The notes beneath the pieces are model-generated. The model did not search any database. It was not told the origin of the DNA and was given only the letters and a program-made list of their open reading frames with translations. DNA of 12,865 bases from DATKFM01 sp035544395 (lineage in GTDB: Bacteria; Pseudomonadota; Alphaproteobacteria; Dongiales; Dongiaceae). Below, in pieces: positions 1-5,094 of this stretch; the first letter of the stretch is position 1, and every line of letters begins with the position of its first letter. A program made the position numbers and the translations under genes. The stretch is taken from positions 1-12,865 of the forward strand of contig DATKFM010000014.1 of the NCBI GenBank assembly GCA_035544395.1. The letters run 5' to 3'.

Positions 1-1
1 C

Positions 2-349
2 CTCGATTATTGCCGCATGGCCATGGCGGAAGAGAAGACCGAGCAGTTCCGCCTGCTGTTCCTCGACAACAAGAACGCGCTGATCGCCGACGAGGTGCAG
101 CAGCACGGCACCGTCAACCACACGCCGGTCTATCCCCGCGAGGTGGTGAAGCGCGCGCTGGAGCTGGGCGCGACCGCGATCATCATGGTGCACAACCATC
201 CCAGCGGCGATCCGACGCCGTCAGCCGACGACATCGCCATGACCCGCGAGGTGGCGGAAGCGGCGAGCAAGCTCGGCATCGCGCTGCACGACCACATCGT
301 GATCGGCCGCAAGGGACATGTCAGCTTGAAGAGCCGGGGATTGATCTGA
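2..349 (+). CDS. radC: RadC/JAB-domain protein, C-terminal part (5' end outside window)
   Basis: The frame is open from the first base of the window, so this is a 3' fragment of 115 codons; the apparent ATG at 17 is internal. The visible protein is the MPN/JAB (JAMM) metalloprotease-like fold of RadC. It contains FLDNKN, then HGTVNHTPVYPREVVKRAL, then the metal-site signature HNHPSGDPTPSADD, with two His, a Ser and an Asp in JAMM spacing, and ends with GHVSLKSRGLI, the usual RadC C-terminus. The N-terminal helix-hairpin-helix part and the JAMM glutamate are presumably upstream. RadC was named for DNA repair, but its biochemical role remains unsettled. The frame ends at TGA 347-349, and a convergent gene ends 34 bp later. 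Family assignment is secure; the repair function is only a name. Confidence 0.93.
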   Translation, partial: LDYCRMAMAEEKTEQFRLLFLDNKNALIADEVQQHGTVNHTPVYPREVVKRALELGATAIIMVHNHPSGDPTPSADDIAMTREVAEAASKLGIALHDHIVIGRKGHVSLKSRGLI

Positions 350-359
350 CGTCGCGCAA

Positions 360-376
360 GCGGCCGCGCGGGCCGC
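360..376. terminator. GC hairpin between convergent genes, possible bidirectional terminator
   Basis: A perfect 6-bp inverted repeat, GCGGCC-GCGCG-GGCCGC, fills most of the 33-bp gap between the radC stop (349) and the stop of the minus-strand gene (383). Its position between two convergent stops fits a shared terminator. There is no T-run on either side, so intrinsic termination is not demonstrated. Confidence 0.3.
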
Positions 377-382
377 GGGAGG

Positions 383-1093
383 TCAGAGCGAGCTGTCGAG
401 CCCGAGGAAATTGTCGACCGCGCCGCTCACCTTGTCGGTCATGCCCTTGTTGGCCGCTGCATCGGCGGCAACTTCGACGCCTTGATGAGCAGTGGCGGCA
501 TTGTTCGCGGCATCATTCAACTCGCGATTGGCCGCGGCCAGCTCCATTTCAGCGGCGGCGACTTCCGCAGCAGCGTCCTGTCCGCTGTCCGAATTGCCCT
601 TGACCGCATCGAGCCGTGACTTGGCGTCGGCGACACGTGCCTGTGCCTTCGCCATCGCTCGGTCAGCGGACTTCGCTGCCTTCACCGCGTCCTTATAGGC
701 GGAAATCCGGCTCGCCTGCTTGCTGGCCGGCGCCGTCGACGCGGTAACGGCTGATGCCGGCGTGCCCTGCGTGGCAGTACCCTTGCTAGCGCCGGTAGAA
801 CCGGAGGCTCCATCGGCACTCCCCGTGCCACTAGAAGAACTGCCGGAGCTCCCGCCGCTGGAACTGCCAGCGCCGCCAGAGGCGCCTGAACCTTTGGAAC
901 CGCCGGATCCTTTTCCATTGCCTTTGCCATTGCCACCAGCATTGCTACCGCCGCTGCCGCCGGCATTGCCGTTCTTGGCGAATGCGGACGCGGCGTCGAG
1001 CTTGCCGCTGCCGGGATCGAAATGGACCGGCAACGCCACAAGAGCCGCAGCGATGGCTGCGCTGAGAAATATCCTGGTGCCTCGATCGCCCAT
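383..1093 (-). CDS. Exported Gly/Ser-rich protein with Ala-rich helical C-terminal domain
   Basis: No named family is recognised. With the ATG at 1093 the protein has 236 residues. Residues 1-7 are short and basic, and 8-23 form a hydrophobic run (IFLSAAIAAALVALPV), which together look like a Sec signal or anchor; a possible cleavage site is AFA-K near residue 39. Residues 40-125 are almost entirely Gly, Ser, Ala, Asn, Lys and Thr, with short GNGKG and GSGG-like units. Residues 128-225 are Ala/Lys/Glu/Asp-rich and look helical or coiled-coil, with one 22-residue gap rich in Ser, Asp and Gln. I see no Cys and no catalytic motif. I chose 1093 because GAGAG lies 5 nt before it, whereas the ATG at 1108 has no ribosome site. 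The layout suggests a flexible surface or periplasmic linker protein, but function is unknown. The next gene upstream is divergent. Confidence 0.72.
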   Translation of the reverse strand: MGDRGTRIFLSAAIAAALVALPVHFDPGSGKLDAASAFAKNGNAGGSGGSNAGGNGKGNGKGSGGSKGSGASGGAGSSSGGSSGSSSSGTGSADGASGSTGASKGTATQGTPASAVTASTAPASKQASRISAYKDAVKAAKSADRAMAKAQARVADAKSRLDAVKGNSDSGQDAAAEVAAAEMELAAANRELNDAANNAATAHQGVEVAADAAANKGMTDKVSGAVDNFLGLDSSL

Positions 1094-1377
1094 TCTTGCT
1101 CTCAACATCGTGGCTGTTGGTTCGGCAGAATTCTACCAGGCACTATCACCCTCGGATATTACTTTTCATTTAAACTTTATCGTAAACACCGATCATGCTT
1201 AACGAGTGCTAACCATATCATCGCGATTTGCTGAGAAATTGAGCCTATTCGCCGCAATGCAAGGTTCGCTTAAGACTGCTGCAGATAACATGGCATTCGA
1301 TGTGATCCGACCCTCACTTAGAGGAATCAGATCTGCAAGGGCAGTTCAGCGCCGATAATCTGCGCTGCCAATCCGGC
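1094..1377. other. Divergent intergenic region, relatively AT-rich, likely carrying two promoters
   Basis: About 280 bp separate the start of the Gly/Ser-rich gene (-) from the first GTG of the kinase gene (+). The stretch at about 1155-1255 is clearly richer in A+T than its surroundings and holds several TTAA/TAAC words, including TTAAC at 1199-1203 and CTAAC at 1209-1213. Promoters for both genes must lie here, but I cannot assign convincing -35/-10 pairs. An in-frame TGA at 1303-1305 limits how far upstream the kinase could start. No credible small gene was seen. Confidence 0.5.
1321..1335 (+). promoter_or_regulatory. Shine-Dalgarno-like GAGGA 7 nt before an in-frame CTG
   Basis: GAGGA (1321-1325) is the best ribosome-binding match upstream of the kinase frame. 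It lies 7 nt before CTG 1333-1335, which is in frame with the kinase. The first conventional start, GTG 1378, has no such site. Initiation at CTG would add 15 residues. This is inference only; bacterial CTG starts are rare. Confidence 0.25.
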
Positions 1378-2787
1378 GTGCCAGTGATAGCGAGTGTCGT
1401 GAGCGCAGTAGAACAAACGAAGGCTTCAACGGGAACCGGCAGCTCGCCGGCAGTTCTCCCGATGTCGCGCCAGCGCGAAGCGGCGCGGCTCGCCCGGCTG
1501 ATGCATCGCCTGGCCTGGGCCGTCGCCGCCATTGTCACGCTGCTGATACCCACCAGTTATTTCGTCGTCGGCTACAGTTACGAAGCCCGGCATCTGCTGA
1601 CGGAAGCCAGCCTGCAGGGCGCCAGCCTTTCCCAGGCCGGCGACGGGGCCTTGGAAACCTGGCGGACCGATCCCGAAACCTTGGCTGCGCTGCTGCCGCT
1701 TTCGGCCGATGCTCACAAGGATGTGGCCTACCGCATCATCGATGAACACGGCCAGATCATTGCCGTCATCGGCTTCGAACAGCAGGACCCCATCCTGACC
1801 CGCGGCGCGCTGCTGACCTTCGACGACGGCGACGTCGCGCTGCTGGAAGTGCAGCGCAGCCTGCTGCCGCTGCTTTCTCGCACCGCCATCGCCGCCGCCG
1901 TCGGCGTCGCGCTGGCTGCGGTGCTCCTGCTGATTTTCTGGCTGCTGCCGACCCGTATCATCAACGGCGTGTTCGATCGACTGGCGCGGTCCGAAGTCGA
2001 CCTGATGCTGGCTCGCGATCATGCGGAATCCGCAAGCCGTGCGAAATCCGAATTCCTGGCTATCATGAGCCACGAATTGCGTACGCCCCTCAACGCCATC
2101 CTCGGCTTCGCCGAGATGATGCAGCGCGGCAGCTTCGGACCGCTGGGGCACAAGCGCTACGATGAATATGTCAGCGACATCCACAGCAGCGGCCGGCATC
2201 TGTTGGAGATGGTCAACGACATCCTTGACTTGACCAAGGCCGAAGCCGGCAAGCTCGATCTCTTCGACGAAAGCGTTGGCGTCGCGGAAATCGCCGACGC
2301 GGCTTGCCGAATGGTGGCGCCGCAAGCCCGCGCCCGGCACATCATGATCGGCAACCGCATCAGCCGCAGCCTGCCGATGCTGCGCGGCGACGAGCGCCGC
2401 CTGACCCAGATCATGTTGAATTTCGTGTCGAACGCCGTGAAGTTCAGCAATGACGGGGGCCGCGTCGAACTGGACGCGTTCGTCGATCAGGATGGTTCAT
2501 TCGCGGTGGTGGTGCGCGACAACGGCATCGGCATCGCCGAGGCCGACATCCCGCGGGTCATGCAGATCTTCCAGCAGGCCGACAATGGCCATACGCGGCG
2601 CTATGGCGGCACCGGCCTGGGCCTGCCGCTGGCCAAGAAACTGATCGAACTCCATGGCGGCGAACTGATCCTGGAAAGCATGCAGGGTGCGGGCACGCGC
2701 ATCATGGCCCGGTTCCCAGCCTCGCGGGTGATTGCCGCGGTGGAAACCCCGCCCGCAAATGTCATTCCGCTGGTGCGCGCCAGCTAG
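1378..2787 (+). CDS. Membrane sensor histidine kinase, PleC/DivJ-like
   Basis: 469 residues from GTG 1378. A transmembrane helix at about 45-66 and a second at about 168-191 flank a roughly 100-residue extracytoplasmic segment that I cannot assign to a sensor family; it contains a PAS/CHASE-like stretch, AYRIIDEHGQIIAVIGF. The HisKA domain carries FLAIMSHELRTPLNAILGF with phospho-acceptor His232, followed by GPLGHKRYDEYVSDIHSSG, the pattern seen in PleC/DivJ kinases of alphaproteobacteria. The HATPase part has the N box (NFVSNAVKFS, 348-357), G1 DNGIGI (381-386) and G2 GTGLGL (411-416). It autophosphorylates on ATP and would pass phosphate to a receiver such as DivK. No response regulator is adjacent, so it is an orphan kinase; its link to cell-cycle control is inferred from domain resemblance only. 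The start is uncertain: ATG 1462 and ATG 1501 are alternatives, all with poor ribosome sites. Confidence 0.9.
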   Translation: MPVIASVVSAVEQTKASTGTGSSPAVLPMSRQREAARLARLMHRLAWAVAAIVTLLIPTSYFVVGYSYEARHLLTEASLQGASLSQAGDGALETWRTDPETLAALLPLSADAHKDVAYRIIDEHGQIIAVIGFEQQDPILTRGALLTFDDGDVALLEVQRSLLPLLSRTAIAAAVGVALAAVLLLIFWLLPTRIINGVFDRLARSEVDLMLARDHAESASRAKSEFLAIMSHELRTPLNAILGFAEMMQRGSFGPLGHKRYDEYVSDIHSSGRHLLEMVNDILDLTKAEAGKLDLFDESVGVAEIADAACRMVAPQARARHIMIGNRISRSLPMLRGDERRLTQIMLNFVSNAVKFSNDGGRVELDAFVDQDGSFAVVVRDNGIGIAEADIPRVMQIFQQADNGHTRRYGGTGLGLPLAKKLIELHGGELILESMQGAGTRIMARFPASRVIAAVETPPANVIPLVRAS

Positions 2788-2811
2788 CAATGATCGGATT
2801 GAAGCGCGCCG

Positions 2812-3432
2812 TCACGGATGGACGGTGACAACCCATTCCAGGCGGGTATCGTTGTAGTGGGCGGAGCCCTTCTCGGCTTCCCAGTTCTCGATCTCCAGGC
2901 ACTGATCGACCAGATCACCGCTCTGGGAAATCGGGAAGACGGCGAATTCGCAGGTGAACATGGTGACGCTTGAGAGTGTCGCGACCGTGCAGCCGAAGAC
3001 CGGCCGGGCGGACTCCATGACGCGCTTATAAACGCCTCCCCAGGTATCCTGCCCGCCGGCGACTTCCATCTCGTCCAGATAACGGCCGGCGATGTTGTAG
3101 CCCAGCGCATCGTTCACCGCGGCACCACCGAGGCGGTAGCGCACGCGGAACGGATTGCGCTGCAATTCGGCGATGATGATGTAGGGCAACAGGTCCTTGA
3201 GATCGACGGGATCGATGTCGCGCCGCAGCGGCACGAGGCGGTTGCCCCGGCGCTCTTCCCAATAGGCTTTCAGCCGATCGATGCGCGGTAGCTTGCGTGA
3301 GCGCCAATTGAGGCTAGGCAATTGTGCCTCGAGCAAAGCGGGCGCCACAGCGCCGCCGCCGAGGTTTTTGACAATTTCCACTGGAAAGCGATCGCCCATC
3401 GTTCGGTCAAGACCCGCAATAGATTCCATCAT
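2812..3432 (-). CDS. PAS_5 family (PF07310-like) single-domain protein
   Basis: 206 residues from ATG 3432; a second ATG follows immediately and another lies at 3399. The centre has the hallmark PAS_5 pattern: LKAYWEERRGNRLVPLRRDI, then DPVDLKDLLPYIIIAEL, then PFRVRYRLGG, then LGYNIAGRYLDEM. The rest continues as a PAS-like beta-sheet ending EWVVTVHP. There is no signal peptide, membrane helix or output domain. Such proteins are common, often in several copies, in Rhodospirillales and relatives, and their ligand and partners are largely unknown. The open frame extends further 5' to 3540, but that part would overlap the LysR gene stop (3509) and lacks PAS features, so I placed the start after it. 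The gene is convergent with the histidine kinase, with 24 bp between stops. An inverted repeat lies just upstream of its start. Confidence 0.82.
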   Translation of the reverse strand: MMESIAGLDRTMGDRFPVEIVKNLGGGAVAPALLEAQLPSLNWRSRKLPRIDRLKAYWEERRGNRLVPLRRDIDPVDLKDLLPYIIIAELQRNPFRVRYRLGGAAVNDALGYNIAGRYLDEMEVAGGQDTWGGVYKRVMESARPVFGCTVATLSSVTMFTCEFAVFPISQSGDLVDQCLEIENWEAEKGSAHYNDTRLEWVVTVHP

Positions 3433-3441
3433 ACAGAATAC

Positions 3442-3474
3442 CGGCGATTGGTTAACAAACGCTGAGAATCGCCG
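3442..3474. promoter_or_regulatory. 8-bp inverted repeat upstream of the PAS gene, possible operator
   Basis: CGGCGATT (3442-3449) and AATCGCCG (3467-3474) are perfect reverse complements separated by 17 nt; the spacer starts with the hexamer GTTAAC. The dyad starts 10 bp upstream of the PAS ATG at 3432 and lies within the 76-bp gap behind the LysR stop. It could be an operator for the PAS gene, a 5' leader hairpin, or a weak terminator for the LysR gene. No T-run follows on either strand. Confidence 0.35.
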
Positions 3475-3508
3475 CGTATTGCAGGGTTTTTGGGTGGTTC
3501 GACTGAAT

Positions 3509-4465
3509 CTAGGCGCGCTGTTTCTGGCGCCGCGGCACACGGTGGGTGGATTGCGCCAGCACGCTGTCGAGCACGGTGAGGAACGCCCGCGCCGCTACTG
3601 TCGTCTCCGAGCCGATGCGGGTGACGATGCCGATGTCCCGCTTGATCACCGGATCCACCAGCGGCACCTGCACCAGGTTGCGGGAATCCACCATCGGCAC
3701 GGCGAGATCGGGCAACGCCGTGATGCCCAAGCCCGCCTCGAGCAGGCCGCAGAGCGTGGCCCAGGAGCCGACTTCGAAAGCCGGCTGCACGATTGTGGAG
3801 AAATCCCCGAAAGTATCGTCCAGCAGCCGCCGCATGCTGGTGTCGGGAGTCAGCATGAGGAAGGATTCGTTCTTCAGCACACTCCAGGTCACCTGGCTGC
3901 GCTGCGCCAGGCGATGATTGGCCGGGCAGACGAGGACGAAACGGTCTTCGGCGATCGGCCGGAATTCCAGGTCAGGCTGTGCCTGCCAGTAGCTGCTCAT
4001 GCCGATATCCGCGTCAGCTTGCCGTACCGCGCGCAGCACCGCTGCCGCCGTGCCGTCGCGAATCTGGATGGAGACGGCCGGATGCTCCTTCTGGAACCGG
4101 GTGATCGCCTCCGGCAGCACGCGCACCGCCAGCGACGGCAGGCAGGCCACCGTCAGCATGGAGCGCCGCTCAGCCGCGGCTTCCTTCACGTCGCGAATTG
4201 CGGCCTCGAAATCCATCAACAGCCGCTCGGCGGTCGGCAGCAGCCGCAGCCCGTCGGCGGTCAGGCCGATGCTGCGGGTGGTGCGATCCAACAGGCGCAG
4301 ACCCAGCGCCGACTCGAGCTGCCGCAGCGACAGGCTCAGCGCCGGCTGCGATACGCCGAGCTGTTGCGCCGCGCGCGTGAAATTTCCGCAGCGGACAATC
4401 GTCACGAAGCTGCGCAACTGCCGCAGGTCGACATTCATGGGCTTGTTTTGAGAATTGGAGGTCAT
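3509..4465 (-). CDS. LysR-type transcriptional regulator
   Basis: 318 residues from ATG 4465. The N-terminal winged helix-turn-helix is unmistakable: NVDLRQLRSFVTIVRCGNFT, then RAAQQLGVSQPALSLSLRQL (about 31-50), then LGLRLLDRTTRSIGLTADG. A linker helix and the two-lobed periplasmic-binding-like effector domain follow (about 102-305), including LTVACLPSL at its start and GLLEAGLGITALPD in the second lobe. It binds DNA as a dimer or tetramer and responds to a small molecule that cannot be inferred. ATG 4438 gives a typical LysR beginning (MNVDLRQLR) and is at least as likely a start; neither has a good ribosome site. A T-N11-A dyad 16 bp upstream may mediate autoregulation. No divergent metabolic gene is adjacent, so its targets are unclear. 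The PAS_5 gene follows 76 bp downstream on the same strand. Confidence 0.92.
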   Translation of the reverse strand: MTSNSQNKPMNVDLRQLRSFVTIVRCGNFTRAAQQLGVSQPALSLSLRQLESALGLRLLDRTTRSIGLTADGLRLLPTAERLLMDFEAAIRDVKEAAAERRSMLTVACLPSLAVRVLPEAITRFQKEHPAVSIQIRDGTAAAVLRAVRQADADIGMSSYWQAQPDLEFRPIAEDRFVLVCPANHRLAQRSQVTWSVLKNESFLMLTPDTSMRRLLDDTFGDFSTIVQPAFEVGSWATLCGLLEAGLGITALPDLAVPMVDSRNLVQVPLVDPVIKRDIGIVTRIGSETTVAARAFLTVLDSVLAQSTHRVPRRQKQRA

Positions 4466-4473
4466 GATGAATA

Positions 4474-4479
4474 TGTCAA
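4474..4479 (-). promoter_or_regulatory. TTGACA hexamer, possible -35 of the LysR gene
   Basis: The minus strand reads TTGACA at 4479-4474. A -10 at 17-nt spacing (AATTCT, 4456-4451) matches the consensus in only three positions. If used, transcription would start near 4444, inside the longer reading frame, and would favour ATG 4438 as the translation start. Confidence 0.2.
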
Positions 4480-4480
4480 A

Positions 4481-4495
4481 CTAGACCGCCTCTAG
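4481..4495. promoter_or_regulatory. LysR-box-like dyad (T-N11-A)
   Basis: CTAGA-CCGCC-TCTAG is a perfect 5-bp inverted repeat with a 5-nt spacer, and contains T (4482)-N11-A (4494), the LysR-family core. It lies 16 bp upstream of the regulator ATG 4465 and abuts the TTGACA hexamer, a plausible place for autorepression. The T-N11-A form is degenerate, so a chance match is possible. Confidence 0.4.
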
Positions 4496-4604
4496 AAAGG
4501 GCAGAAAGTAACTCACAGTTAAGTGTATTCCAGTATGACCGCATTTCAGACTACAGGCACATAATCATTCGGGCAGGTCGCTGGCTCAGATCGCCGCACC
4601 TGGT

Positions 4605-4626
4605 GGACCAGTTACCAGAATGGTCC
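4605..4626. promoter_or_regulatory. Inverted repeat GGACCA-N10-TGGTCC
   Basis: A perfect 6-bp dyad whose half-site centres are 16 bp apart, with extra ACCAG words nearby. The half-site spacing suits an operator better than a terminator. It lies about 140 bp upstream of the LysR ATG, and no other gene begins near it. Confidence 0.25.
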
Positions 4627-4710
4627 GTTCAAATGGTAGTAATCCGCTGCGAATTCATGCAGCCGGGGAAAAAATAGACATTTGTGGTGCAGCAGCGTTT
4701 TGCTTGCGGC

Positions 4711-4736
4711 CCTGCCGAATCCAGAAACCCGGCAGG
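4711..4736 (-). terminator. GC-rich hairpin after the receiver gene
   Basis: CCTGCCG (4711-4717) pairs with CGGCAGG (4730-4736) across a 12-nt loop. It begins 1 nt past the TAG stop codon (4738-4740) of the response-regulator gene on the minus strand. There is no downstream T-run, so strength as an intrinsic terminator is doubtful. Confidence 0.4.
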
Positions 4737-4737
4737 C

Positions 4738-5094
4738 CTAGCTGTTCTGGCGGGTGATCTTGATCAAGTCTTCCATGCGGAACGGCTTGTGCAGCAGAGC
4801 CACGGCGCCGGCCGCCAAGGCCCGTTCAACGGCAGCTTCCTTGAAGCCGGTCATCAGGACGATTTTCGCATCAGGATGGCGTTCGCGGACCGCAAAGAAA
4901 CAATCGACCCCGTTCATGACGGGCATGCGGATGTCGAGAAAACCAAGATCATACTTGGTCTCGCTGTAGCGCTGTACCGCTTCGGCGCCATTGCCGGCGG
5001 TGCGAACGCTGTGTCCGGCCAGGCTCAACGCCTCGGCGATGCTCTCGGCGAGATCGGGATCGTCGTCGACAACCAGAATACTGAGCGCCGTCAT
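4738..5094 (-). CDS. Single-domain response regulator (receiver only)
   Basis: 118 residues, exactly one CheY-like receiver with no output domain. Acidic pocket residues are in LVVDDDPDLAES (Asp10-Asp11-Asp12). The phospho-acceptor is Asp54 in LGFLDIRMPVMNG, the switch Thr82 is in VLMTGF, and Lys103 is in LLHKPF; all key residues are present. Its ATG overlaps the TGA of the upstream sensor kinase by 4 nt (ATGA, 5091-5094), so the two are translationally coupled and almost certainly cognate. With no DNA-binding or enzymatic part, it must act by protein-protein contact or as a step in a phosphorelay. A hairpin follows the stop. The pairing resembles NtrB/FixL-type kinase genes, whose usual partners carry output domains. 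Certainty about the family is high; the downstream target is unknown. Confidence 0.95.
   Translation of the reverse strand: MTALSILVVDDDPDLAESIAEALSLAGHSVRTAGNGAEAVQRYSETKYDLGFLDIRMPVMNGVDCFFAVRERHPDAKIVLMTGFKEAAVERALAAGAVALLHKPFRMEDLIKITRQNS

Larger units (their letters stand above)
4496..4737. other. Intergenic region between the LysR gene and the receiver gene
   Basis: About 240 bp without a credible gene. It begins as lower-GC DNA (4500-4560), probably the LysR promoter region. It contains a 6-bp inverted repeat GGACCA-N10-TGGTCC at 4605-4626 and ends with a GC-rich hairpin (4711-4736) just past the stop of the receiver gene. No conserved RNA was recognised. Confidence 0.5.

Noticed and set aside
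10..603. 197-codon open frame on the + strand over the RadC end and past it
   Set aside because: It is in a different frame from the clear RadC match and has a composition rich in Arg, His, Pro and Ala typical of an out-of-frame reading of GC-rich DNA.
720..1202. 160-codon Pro/Leu-rich open frame on the + strand
   Set aside because: It is the antisense reading of the Gly/Ser-rich gene; Gly and Ser codons on one strand yield Pro-rich frames on the other. The minus frame has a signal peptide and better start.
1199..1213. Candidate CtrA site (TTAAC and CTAAC words upstream of the PleC-like kinase)
   Set aside because: The repeat period is 10 bp rather than the 11 bp of TTAA-N7-TTAA, so only a half-site match remains.
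3281..4495. 404-codon open frame on the + strand
   Set aside because: It is antisense to the LysR and PAS genes, is rich in His, Gln and Arg, and has no family signature, while both minus-strand genes have unmistakable ones.
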